A DNA stretch of 64,000 bases from Mytilisepta virgata. Lineage: Eukaryota; Mollusca; Bivalvia; Mytilida; Mytilidae. Below, in pieces: positions 22,884-35,000 of the stretch. Numbering within the stretch: position 1 is the stretch's first letter; each line of letters begins with the position of its first letter. Under the pieces are notes generated by a model. It searched no databases. It was given only the letters and a program-made list of their open reading frames with translations, and was not told where the DNA came from. The position numbers were made by a program, and so were the translations under genes. The stretch lies in assembly GCA_028015205.1 (NCBI GenBank), contig CM051511.1:37101204-37165203 (forward strand). The letters are read 5' to 3'.

Positions 22884-23661
22884 CCCCAAATATACACAGA
22901 AAAAAGTCCCATAAAATCTAACTTGAGGAAAACTCAAAATCAGCATTTTTACTTTCCTATGGAAATTAACATTGGAAAGGGGAGATAACTCTGCAAAAAT
23001 TAGTCTTTTTTGTCAGTTTTTGGTTGATTTTTTTAAAATTCATGTAAAGTATGATACTTTGATGGGGTTATAAGTTCGTATTTGACTATATTATATAATC
23101 TTCTGCTCATGAAATGTACAAAACCGAAGTGTTATGGGTATTTTTATTTTTTTGGCACATTTTTCATTAAAGAAATTGCAAATTTGTGGCTTCGTGACCA
23201 TTTTGAAAAAATAATGTGAAAATTTGGTATTGTTTATATCTGTAAATTATATTTTTTCAGCATCTACCTTGTTTAAAGAAACTTTAAACCACAAAAAGAA
23301 GAATATGTACTTAATCATTTTTATTAAATTTGAGATTCTTTACCTTGACATGTTGAAAAATTTAATAAATGGTCAACTAATGAATTACGAAATCTAGGTT
23401 GTAGCTTGATAAAAGATATGAAAACACCTTTAGAGTTGTTTGTTATACTCTAAAGACGGATAAAATATCAAGAATCAGTACATTCTGCTGAATAGAAGCG
23501 GTAAAATTATAATTTTGTATCAATTTTTATTGATATTTCTACCTTTTTTGCAGAGTTATCTCCCATTTTCAATGCAAATCTCCATAGGAATTTTAAAATC
23601 GTGATTTTTTAGTCCTCCTCAAGTTAGATTTTGTTAGACTTTTTTCTGTGTATATTAGGGG
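22884..23661. mobile_element. 778-bp TIR element just downstream of gene B
   Basis: The inverted ends of about 115 bp begin ccccaaatatacacagaaaa on the left; the right end is gtgtatattagggg. Both arms share 'aaatctaacttgagga', 'cctatggaaatt' or its variant, and 'gggagataactctgcaaaaa'. It starts 275 bp after the gene B stop codon, so it could reach into the 3' UTR. No coding capacity was seen. Confidence 0.75.
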
Positions 23662-24110
23662 TATAATGGTAAAGATTAAAACTTAAAAATCTTCTTTTGC
23701 AATTACTTTAAGGTTAGGGTCAAATTTATGCTAGATTGACTGGACTAATTAGTCTTAGGTTTTCAAATGTAATAAAGTTTTCTCATCATTTGTAGTTTAT
23801 TACTTTAAAAACAACTAAACTAATAATAACTGTAAAGATACACAGTGAGATATCAACCCTTTACCGTACCATAAAACATTGTATTGTTCAAAAGTACAAA
23901 ATAATATCAAATTGCCTTATAATTAAGGACATTTATTTTTTATCTATAGTCTGATTTGTTTCACAACCAAATTTTCAGCCAGAATATAAGAATATTATGC
24001 GGTTTTTTGTATTTTTAGTTAGATTTGATGTATTGCTTGAATATCCATTGTTATGCAGACTTTACGCTTATCCGATTTTTTCTTGACAATCAGAATATAA
24101 AATAAGATAC

Positions 24111-24311
24111 CGTAAATTCGGAAATTATTGCGATGTTGTTATTATTGCGAAAAATGCGACAGGATTGTAATCGCAATAATTTAAACTCGCAGTTTGGAAT
24201 TTTTTATATGAATGAGTGGGATTTTTCTCGCAAAAATTAAAATCGCATTTTGGTCTAAAATGATAGAATCGCAATAATAAATGCACACAATAATTTCTGA
24301 ATTTACAGAAC
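24111..24311. mobile_element. MITE with ~24-bp inverted ends
   Basis: The left end 'accgtaaattcggaaattat' is mirrored by 'aataatttctgaatttacag' on the right. The 200-bp interior repeats 'tcgcaataat' in both orientations. It lies in the gene B-C spacer. The class is unknown; it is too short for coding capacity. Confidence 0.65.
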
Positions 24312-24986
24312 CTGATATCTTTTATCATTTCTACCACCTTTGTTTTTTGTCTAAAAATCTTATGCTATATACTTTTTTATATACATTGTATTGATTGTAC
24401 AGCAACGTAACGGTAACGAAAAGAAAGATAGTGTGCAATATTCTAGGATATTGCACTCCAATATTGATGTCATTGATATAGAAAATAGACTTATTTGACA
24501 TTTTGAAAGATCTTAAAAGGGTTATTACAATAATAGTAATGCTAAGTGTAAGATAGATAATAATAAAATTTATTAAAAAAAAAACAAAAAAACTCTGAAC
24601 AAGTGGGGTTGGAAAGGAAAACGGAAGGCAATCACGTTAGAATCAAACTTCCTTTTTGCTTTATGATAGTTTCTTGAGGTTGTATGTATTATACGTGTAA
24701 TGTAGGTAAAAACGGATATGGAGTGAAGTTTCAAATAAAGATCATAATGAAGGTACCGTTTTCCAAGGTGTATTCAACAGGGGAAAGTCTACAAACACTG
24801 ACAAAACCGAAAAGAAGCCCAACCGTATCAACCAGCGGAACAACTGGAAAACATTTTCCTGACTTGGTACATGCATTTGAAGTTATAAACAAGCACAAAA
24901 TGACAAGTATATAAATAAATAAACACACAGAGCTTACAAAATGGTCTTCAATGTAGGAAAACAACACAATGCCGCAAGCATCGAAT

Positions 24987-25371
24987 CAATCTAATTAAAA
25001 ACCGATCTCTCATCGCTCCCGTTTTCTGATATGTCGCGTGGGAGATCTAACGAAACCCGCTTTGAGGTCACATGTGAGTGACCTCGTAGGTGTGTCCTGT
25101 TCGACCAATGAAATTGCGGCTTAGGCGATCTTGTAAGTTGATCGTGTGGTAAAGGGATGTAACTCATTTTATTAACGAAGAAATCGTCAGTCCCCAGAAT
25201 TCATAAACGTTTTTGATTGGCTTATTGATAGGAAGTCAACTCATTTGCATATCATTATAAATTCATAAGTTCCAGTTCACTCACATGTGACCTCAAAGCG
25301 GATTTCGTTAGATCTCCCACGCGACATATCAGAAAACGGGAGCGATGAGAGATCGGTTTTTAATTAGATTG
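24987..25371. mobile_element. 385-bp MITE with 95-bp TIRs and 9-bp target duplication
   Basis: The TIRs at 24987-25081 and 25277-25371 match at 94 of 95 positions by eye, starting CAATCTAATTAAAAACCG and containing 'atatgtcgcgtgggagat'. The flanks gcatcgaat (24978-24986) and gcatcgaat (25372-25380) are a perfect 9-bp target duplication. Long TIRs with a 9-bp duplication fit a Mutator-like non-autonomous element. The ends are related to those of 11773-13689. Confidence 0.88.
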
Positions 25372-25610
25372 GCATCGAATGACTCCAGTCTTATTTGTTC
25401 ATTTCGCCTTTTACACCCAATATTTTGTATACATCTATATATAAAAGGATATTTTAGGTTTTCAGAAACACCAGCAGTCAAAATAAAACGGTAAATGAAT
25501 ACACATTAAAAGGAAAAAGATAAAAAATTCATTTCTTAATATCAGTATAGTCATTTTTGTTAGTGTTTTCTTTATTTGTCACAGTAAAAAAATTTCTAAA
25601 AGAATTTAGT

Positions 25611-25873
25611 TTGTTTATTGTTTAGTGGGGGTTTTACGCCGTTTTCAGCACATTTGGCTATTTCGCGGCGGCCAGTTTTAATTGGTGGAGGAAGCCGGAG
25701 TACCCGGAGGGAACCGCCGACCTTCGGTAGAAAAATTGGCAATCCTTGTCAATTAAGATCGGAGTCGAACACTCCCCGCCACATGTGAGATTCGAAATCA
25801 CAACCTCAGCCGTTGACAGACTAGTGATCATTAGTAGTCATGACGAACTAGACCACTCGGCCACCGAGGCCCC
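25611..25873 (-). mobile_element. tRNA-derived SINE with 13-bp target duplication
   Basis: Read on the minus strand it begins ggggcctcggtggccgagtg, which contains an RNA polymerase III box A-like segment (tggccgagtggtc). A box B-like segment (gtgatttcgaatctc) follows about 50 nt later, then a conserved body (on the + strand 'tggaggaagccggagtaccc') and an A/T-rich tail. It is flanked by aaaagaatttagt at 25598-25610 and 25874-25886, a perfect 13-bp target-site duplication. The body resembles SINE cores I recall from molluscs. It is a retroposon, not a functional tRNA gene. Confidence 0.87.
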
Positions 25874-25979
25874 AAAAGAATTTAGTAGAATTCCCCCAAA
25901 ATAATATTAACCATTTGACAGAATATTTGTATGAGAAAGTATTAACATTTACCTCACTAAGTGAAGGACAAGAGGAGCA

Positions 25980-26068
25980 TACTTACTTAACCTTACACAT
26001 TGAGACTCATTACACGTGATCTGAATAATAATATACTACCACGGGTAAAATTAGGTCTATAGTTAATA
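25980..26068 (+). promoter_or_regulatory. conserved 5' flank of gene C
   Basis: It matches 5513-5581 upstream of gene B ('tacttaac', 'gatctgaata', 'aatatacta', 'taggtctatagtt') and ends at the gene C ATG. Being the only well-conserved non-coding block near both starts, it is the best candidate for shared promoter or 5' UTR sequence. Confidence 0.35.
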
Positions 26069-29000
26069 ATGGCAGATCGTAAGGATAGAGAATTACAAAC
26101 TTTTATTGAAAACGGTAGTCCGAAGAAAGGTAAGAATTCATGATATATATAACATATAAAAGTTGCCGTAAATATCATCAATATTTTTGCAGTTAAATCT
26201 TGATACTCAAAATATTAAATGAGATACTAGTAAAATATAAAAAATAATTTTTTGAACAAGATGTTTTTTTCGCGGGTAAAGGGTAACGATCTGATCTCTC
26301 CATTAATTAAGAATATGTATTTCTCACATTTCTATGTGTTTGGGACAGTTATATTCCGTGTGAGACACCAATGTGAGATTCATGTATCTCACATCACATG
26401 ACCAACCTTTGACGTAACAATGCAAAAAACAACGTCGAAAATAACATCGCTTCAATTTGAAAAAATCCTGAAGCGCAACCTAAAAGATATCTTTTTAAAG
26501 TTTTGTACCTGTGGTACAAAACCAAAACGCATACGATCTTTTCATATATGTAATTTATTTTGCACTAGCTTGGCTAGTTTAATAGAGCGCATTTTCGTGT
26601 CATGGTCGCCGTGTTTATTTCTTTAAGTATTCGGCCGAGAAATGTGATAATCAATCATGGTAAAAAATGTGAGACTGGACAATTCCATCCTGTGGTTCAT
26701 ATTTTCTATCATCAGAAACTCAGCAAGCCTCGTTTCTGACAGTTTCTACGAGAAAATGTGAACCCTCGGGTGGAATTGTCCCATCTCACATCTTAGACCA
26801 TGACTGATTATTATAATCTCTTGGCAGCACAGAAGAGGATAGGAGCGGATTGTAACCCTTGACTACCGAAGATTATGTGAGAATGGCATCCGTTGGTTCA
26901 GCGTAAAGTTTTTTCTGGCCTTCTACATTAGATTCTGTATTAAAAATGAAATGCGAGGAACCATTTGCCATTTAGGAAAATTTAGAAATATACGTCGATT
27001 TCATAAAATGAATATTAAAATTTTAACCGATATTTTCTAGTTGATAGAGAAAAAAAACTTGTATAGTTAAATCCGGTACCCGAAGAGATAGGGTTGTCAG
27101 CCAGTAAATATCAATAAATTATGATATTAAATCTGATGGGATTCCCGGATATTCTCGAAATGACACAATCCCCATGTCTTTTTTTATTTTCATAATATCT
27201 TTCTGTAGCATACTAAATAAAAGCTGGTATAGGCATTCAGTAACACAGAAGACTGTGAGAAAAATTGAAAAACTGAAATAGTGTCAATATATACTAAGTC
27301 AACAAAAGTGACGATACACGAGTTCGGAACCAAATATCTTGGTAATTCCTTAAAAAGACTTAAGTATGAGGAAAGAGTGGTTTGCTACTTCATTTCTTGA
27401 TCTAATGCGTCTCATTTTGAAATTTGGATAAAAACTTGAAATGGTGGAAAATGGAAATTTCCAAAAAAGGTTAAATTAAATTTGCGGAAAATCGAGAAGA
27501 AAATCGACACATATTTTGTAAAATGAAAATCCAGTGGCTGAAATTCGTAGAAAAAAACTCAAATCTTTTGTCACACAGACATTATGATTCACATAACGGG
27601 GTAAAAATACCGATTTTTTAATTTTGGTTTAAAAATGCGATTTTTATTTCAAACTATTTGCACAAAATCCATGCTTTTAATGAGAAAACAATCTACTATA
27701 AAAATCAGACGTGTGGGACTATTTTTCTGCTTAGTACAGCTATATGAAAATATGTATATATGAAAAATGTGTTACCATGCATCGTTTCTTTTATTGACTA
27801 GTATATAATTAGAATAAAGTCACGTGACTTAACCATACAATTTTGCATTTGCTAATAATTCCGGTTCGGATATATTATTTTATCATAGAAAAAATTCCGA
27901 CGATCTTCTCACAGAGATGGATATTAGCATACCTGTGTTTTGCTGGATATTTCAACGTGTATGCTGTAAGAGTAAACATCAGTGTGGCTCTAGTGTGTAT
28001 GGTTAGGGCGCCATTTGATAATAGATCAGTTGTGACGTCATATGCAACAAACGTCACTCAGAATCAATGTGGGGAGTTGGAGACAGATAATAGAAAAAGT
28101 GAAAATGTAATATATATTATATTTATGAAAAAGCATCTGTAGTCTATAGGTAAATCATAGTATTTCTCGATATACTAAATTTGGTACGATGTGTATTTAC
28201 GGATTGACACCCGATCAAACCATTGGAATGTTAAAATCATTAGAAATCAACAGAATAAAAAGGAATGGCAAAAATATACAACCATCTTTCAAACAGAGAG
28301 ATATAGAATAGAGTCTACTTGTGGCGTCACATTTTCCTGTCACACACGAGGCTTGTCGAGTATCTGACAATAAAAATATGTTATCCTAATGTTGGAATTG
28401 ACAATAAAAATATGTTATCCTAATGTTGGAATTGCTTATCCTACATTTCTCTGTATGAATGATAGTTTCTCCCATAACAAAGTAATAAATCAAAAATTCG
28501 AATGGCCAGGATAACAGAAAAAAACGTTCACTCCCCAAAACAAAGGAATTTAGACAAAAAATAAACATGATAAACGGAAATCACTGATATCCTTTACCGG
28601 TAAACATTGAATTCAACTTATTAATTGTAATGAGAGAAAAACACGTCACGGGAAAAACCCAGGTGAAGCCATCTATGCCCAAGCAAACCGAAAAAGTCAA
28701 AATAAAAATGGAAATGCGACAAAATACCAAAACACTGCTATTCTCCATTTGAATTATTTTCAGGTGGTCATGTAAATTGAATTATCATATACTTAGTACT
28801 AAAAATGATGCTTTTTGCGTGTAACGACCGGAAGTGAACAACCCAAGCTGCACTCCCCTATCCGTGCTGTTATGGCCATATCAGACATGTTGAGTCATGT
28901 GGTCAGGCTGATATGGCTATTTCAGACCGAGTGCGTTCGAAATAAGTACTTAGGCAGTGTTTGATGAGCAGATTAATACATAACCTAATCCATATCGGAC

Positions 29001-32000
29001 CGGGTATCATCCCGCGACCCATATCGGACCTCGGGCAAGTCCTCAGTCCGATGTGGGAATCTCGGGATGATACCGATATAGATTAGGTCACGTATTATTC
29101 TATAATTTATCACAATGGATAATCTCTCTTTTAATTTGCGAACCATAAACATCAGCTGTTACTTGCATTTTATTGGACTTTCGCATGTGCTTTTAAATAA
29201 TACCAAACACTTCTGTATTCATTAAATGTCACTTTCCTCAACTGGAAATTATTTAGAAATTTCTTTGTGTTTGATGCTACGATCTCTAAAAAAACAATCG
29301 ATTGTTCGGGAAATTTAGAAACAAAAGCTACCATTACATATATATCAACTGTAATGACTCTAGTGTTGTGACAAATGAAATTCGTCGTTGACAGCAATAC
29401 TTCATCATTTCCTTAATAAAATATGAGCAAATCAATTTTTTAAAGAATTGTTGTACGTTTTTCAGAGAGGAGAATTTGACTGGGACAAAACTACCAAATC
29501 TGCAATATTGTGGTCATTTTTCTATGGATATATATTTACACAACTTCCTGGTGGATGGTTAGCTGATAGATTCGGTGGAAGGCGTGTCTTTGGTGTTTCC
29601 ATGACAATAGCAGCCATAGCAACAATCCTAACACCAATCTGCGCCAGGACATCTGTCATATTATTATACATTTCAAGAGTTGTATTAGGACTTGCGACGG
29701 TATCTATTTTTTTTTACAATCGGCAATAATTGTGATTCCACTTATGATGCGATCTGTATGTACAAACTTGTATATTAGCACAAATAACGTCTCTTCTGTA
29801 GCGCTCAAGGATGAAAAAGAAGGGACTAATGTTTTTTTAACAGATTCGTGTAATACGTGTACCTAAAAGTATTCGTTTGGTAAAGTAAAATCAATCAGGA
29901 TACACTAGTACTTAAACTTTTGGTACCAATTATTGGCATTAAAGAAAAACAGACCAAAGATAGCAGACACAATCCTGCTTTTAGACCCGGCCAGCAAAAA
30001 TTACCTGAGTTACGTACTATATCTGTTTTAACCAAATATTAATGAAAGCGTGGATAGTAAACAGCACGTTCTTATACAACAAGCCTTTTATGGTAATCTT
30101 ACGGTAACAAAGATTACCTTAAAAGGCTTGTTGCATAAGCACGTACTGTTTACTATCCACGCTTTCATTAATATTTGGTTACTCACCTTTGAAATATTTT
30201 ACTACGAGAAAGGCTTTACGTCTTAAAGCTGAACAGAAAATAGCATGAACCACGTGAAAATATAAACCTTCCAATGCAATTTAATCCGGCCAGCGGATTG
30301 ATATCTTGCAGATATTTCATTCCCGATAACATACAAGTAATATACCACATGCCTGGTCAAAAAGCGAGCACAGCAATACGACGATTTAGAGAAAGAAAAT
30401 AGTCGTTATCAGCGCCGGATGTTATAATCCTTTAGGCTTTCAATCGCTTTATTTATCACTTAAGATTTCGAAAAAAAAAGAACTGATATGATGCTGTTTT
30501 CAAATGATAAGCCTCTCACTTTATTTAAAATCAACATAAATTTTCTACAGAAGGTTGACAATTTAACATAGAATGCTATGGCAAAATCTAATATTGGTTT
30601 TACTCCTATAGGTCTATCAGAATAATTTTCTGACACCTCTTAACGAAAGAGTTCCCTTCGTTTGCTATACTATAAATCTGGATATTATATTACATACTGT
30701 TCTAACCTCGAACCCGATAATATACTGAACCGCAAAAGAAACGTCGCACAAAATGACATGTTCACATACATTTATTTCAAAGTGACATTTATATATTTTA
30801 AATTAATTTTTACAAAATTTAATGAATGATTTACAGTCTTTTGGTTACAATGTTCACAGAAACGTCACAATTGTCGCAACGTCACATGTTTTCAATGCTG
30901 TGCTCCCACGTTCGTTAATAACGTGTATGTCCTCCACCGGCACCAATTACTGCGGCACATCTTCGGTACATGGAGTTGATGAGCCGATTAATAAACGCCA
31001 TCGGAATACGTGCCCATACTCTCTGAAACGCTTGTGAAAGTTCAGCTGCAGTTGTCGGACTTGGCTGCTCATTATTCAACCGTCTTTGAACTTCGTCCCA
31101 TAAATGTTCAATAGGGTTTAAATCTGGACTCAAAGCCGGCCAATCCATAACATTAATGTTATTCTGCTGTAGGAAGTCTCTTGTGGCTCTTGCGGTATGC
31201 GCACGTGCATTGTCCTGTTGGAAAGTCTTGTTTTGATGACGTGCGAAATGGGGCTGAACATGGGGTGTCAAGACTTGGTCGATGTAACGGGCAGCTGTTA
31301 CGCCATTTCCTCTGCCTGGGCCAAGGTTCTGAAAGATGACTGGACCAAGTTTAACGTTAAGGCCGATTCCACCCCATACCATGATGCTAGGTCCTCCCCA
31401 CGCGTCTGTTTCCAGAATGCAGCTGTCTTCGTAACGTTCCCCGCGTCTTCTCCACACTCTGGTTCTGCCATCGGCTGTTGAAATTCAGTAACGGCTTTCG
31501 TCAGAGAAGATGATGTTACGCCATTGTCGATTTCGCCAATTCTGTCGCTGAGTGGCCCACTGAAGACGAGCTTGACGGTGTCGAGGAGTAAGAATAGGTC
31601 CTCTTGCTGGACGGCGATATCTCATGTTTTTAGCAGCTAATCGCGGACGAACCGTATCATCACTTATGGGTCGTCCATGTGTTCCAACAGACTGAGTGTT
31701 TCTGGCAGTTTCGGCAGCTGGGGTGAACCGATTCATCAAATGGTGACGATCAATGCCTCTATTCTGTCTAGGGGTAGTGACTTGGGGTCTACCACTCCGT
31801 GGACGGTCATTTGTGCTGTTTGTTGCATTGTACCGTGTCCGTAGACGTTCAATTGTTCGAACAGCACAGTTGAAGTCGTTGGCAATAACTCTGGCAGATT
31901 GCCCAGCATCCAATCGACCAATGGCCTGTTCTCTCTGTTGTGGAGTCAGACGTGGCATAGCTTCTGTGTCAACATTGATACTAACACTCTTTAATTTTCT

Positions 32001-35000
32001 CCGGCCTTTTATACCCATAAAGGAGCATGAATTTCACGAACATTTAAGATTTAAGAAAATTACCGCCAAGTGTGTCCCACGAGCGGTTTTAGGTACGGTC
32101 GCTCTACGATATCAACTGAAAATTATTCAACCGAAAATTTAATTCACAGGTAATTTAATCTTACCTGGTGATGTAATCGTAATACTGATTATATAAAAAT
32201 CATTAATTAATATTTATTTTGAATTTTGCTAACATTTTGAAAAAGCGACGTTTCTTTTGCGGTTCAGTATATACAATTAAGCCTTCAGCTAGTTAGCGTA
32301 TATAATGATTTGAATAGGATTTGATTTTTTTACTAGGGAGTGGTTTTTCCGGTCGGTCATTCATTATGGGGTAGATGGGCCCCGCCACTTGAAAGAAGTA
32401 AACTTGTGGCTACATCATATGTTGGCAAGTTTTTACCTTTATTTTCAAATTAATGTATTTACATATAGGAAGCACCTTTATGGATTGACCTTTTCAGCTG
32501 TCCTCATGGAAAAGTATTCAGAGCCAAATTATATAAGCAATCCTATTTTGCGTGATAAATACCCGATGAAAATACATTAAAATTATAGAATCCAAAATAC
32601 GACTTTCTTCTCGGAAATCCGAAAGGAAGAAAGAAGAATCATGGGTAATCCAGCTGATGATCCTTGCATTGAAGTGCTCAATTGTTCAATAAAGGGAGAA
32701 TACATCATTATACCTTACTTAAGTTTTAGAAATAGAATTTTCTTTAAATCTTTAAAGCAATAGATAGATGTAGATTCATCTTTCAAAATAATAACACACA
32801 TCTAACTAGAGCATAATTATATTTCCAACTAATAATATGAATCCTCATTTGTAAAGAATGGATTCTGTTCAATGGATTTATTTTTCTAATCACATTGTTT
32901 CTTAACTGAAGCTGCATTCTTGGTAAGAACTGTGCAGTTTATTTGATGTTGTTGATCCTGATTTATGGGAATTATTTTACACAAAAGGAATTTGTTTTAC
33001 CCTTACCTGAATAAATATAACTGTTATCTAAATATAAATAATAAACATAAATATGACATGCTAAAATACAGATTATTATTTTAACTTTAGAATTATGATT
33101 CAAACATTAAAGTTCCACAAAAACAAAAAAAAAAAAAAAAAACAAAAAAAAACAAAACAAATAACAACAAAAAGAAAACAGGTAAAAACAAAAACAAAAC
33201 GTAAAACATAGCGTTTACACCAGCAACAACAACAACAATAATAGCAGTAACAAAACAGATAAATGCAAATAAAATATAAATTAAAAGATATAAGTTTTTA
33301 TATATTTTGGACTTTACACAAAATGGAATAATATCTGCTACACATGTTACATGCATATGTATAATATATCAATAGGTGCAACTGTAGGTATAATAGTAAC
33401 ATTCGCTGCATCTGGTGTTTTGTGTGAATACGGATTTGACAACGGATGGGGGTCAATATTTTACATCACAGGTACATAAGCTATTTATTCACAGCAATAA
33501 TTGGTCCGAAGTTCTATGTTATTTAGTGCTTGTCAAGAAAAATTTCAAACCTTCGTTTAACAAAGATCTCATGCCAATTATTATTAATGGTTCGATACTG
33601 TAAAATTAAAACTTAGCTGTTAAATATGAGAAAATAATATAAATTATTATTATAATATTGTATAATTCAAAAGCTGTCATTTGTCAAAATAGATCACATG
33701 GTAAACCTGTAAAAAGCTTGTAAAATAGGTGTTTCCATAAAAAAAATTAAAAATGTTGAAAGACTAAGAGTTTCTAAAAATAATTTAGTTGAAAGACCCC
33801 CTTATTCCAAAAATAGAATTAAGAACAACAAATTTATAAAGCGATATTTTGATTGGTTGTTGGATTAGTCTAAGGACCAATCAGAATCGATCTTTCATTC
33901 TTACTTCGGAAGTTCATTAAATATGTGATATCTACATGTTGTTTTGTTAATATTGTCATTTTCAATTCAATATCAACATAATGAAAAGGATATAGGGAAA
34001 ATGTCAGAGATTCAAAACCGTAAAGCACAGGTTAGTTCGTTGGTTATTGAAATAGAACATGATTGATATTTTGTGAATTTGAATATTATAATAAAACAAT
34101 TATAGCCTTTAAAATGTCGGTCGATGCATGTTTTATCGACCTCCTCTAAAGGCTATAATTGTATATTATAAAACATTAGCCTACACATAAATTCTATGTT
34201 AAGGTTAATATTTATATTACTAGGTGGTTTGAGTTTTATCTGGACAATTGTTTGGTTTTACCAAGTCAGAGATTCCCCAGCTCAACATCCTCGGATAACT
34301 AAAGCCGAACTGCAATATATAACAGATAACATTGAATACGATACAACAAAAAGAGTATGTTTAAACTAAATAAACACATTTTTTGTAACGTCAGCTTTTA
34401 GTAGTTCAGGTGTTACTTTTAAGGAATGTAAACTATTTTCAGCTTAGATTTCAAACCCGTATCTTGAAATTATACACGGTTAACTCGCTTGATGACATGC
34501 TAACAAGCTGTAGCAGAATTGCCTCAGTAATGCAAAAATACATTTACACCTCCTTTTGTGTGTTAACGGAGCATGACATACGTACCCTTCCGCAGTATCT
34601 GGTGTTACTTCCAGATTTTTTTGTATTAACTGTCATGTCCTCTTTATAAAATTTTCGAATTTCAATATGAATTTTTATATATCAAATTTAGACGTCTGTT
34701 GTACCATGGAAACAGATGTGTACGTCGGTGGCATTATGGACAGGAATATGTTGTCATATGTGTGCCAACTGGGGATGGTATACACTGCTAACTAGTTTAC
34801 CAGAATTCATGAAAACAGTATTAAAATTTGATATAAAAAGTGTAAGTACAATTTAGTTTATATGAATTGGCAATCGAAAAGAAGATCATAGACTATTTAT
34901 AACCACACTAATGTGGTCCTCCTTGTCATACAGCTGTCACCACTGAGCCGATGCCGCTGCTGGTGAAATCAAAGTTCCCTAGGGTATCCCCAGCTCAGTT

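Noticed and set aside
24432..24456. Short palindrome gtgcaatattctaggatattgcac
   Set aside because: Too short and isolated to call a terminator or regulatory RNA in a eukaryotic spacer; no second copy noted nearby.
25770..25873. Possible tRNA gene
   Set aside because: The box A/B-like motifs do not close into a tRNA cloverleaf by eye, and the segment is the 5' end of a SINE with target duplication.
31736..32142. Other-frame ORFs within the Tc1 element (both strands)
   Set aside because: Shadows of the GC-richer transposase gene.
33093..33356. 87-codon minus-strand hydrophobic frame
   Set aside because: Low-complexity A/C-rich DNA (poly-A and CAA runs) read as Phe/Val/Leu; no support as a gene.
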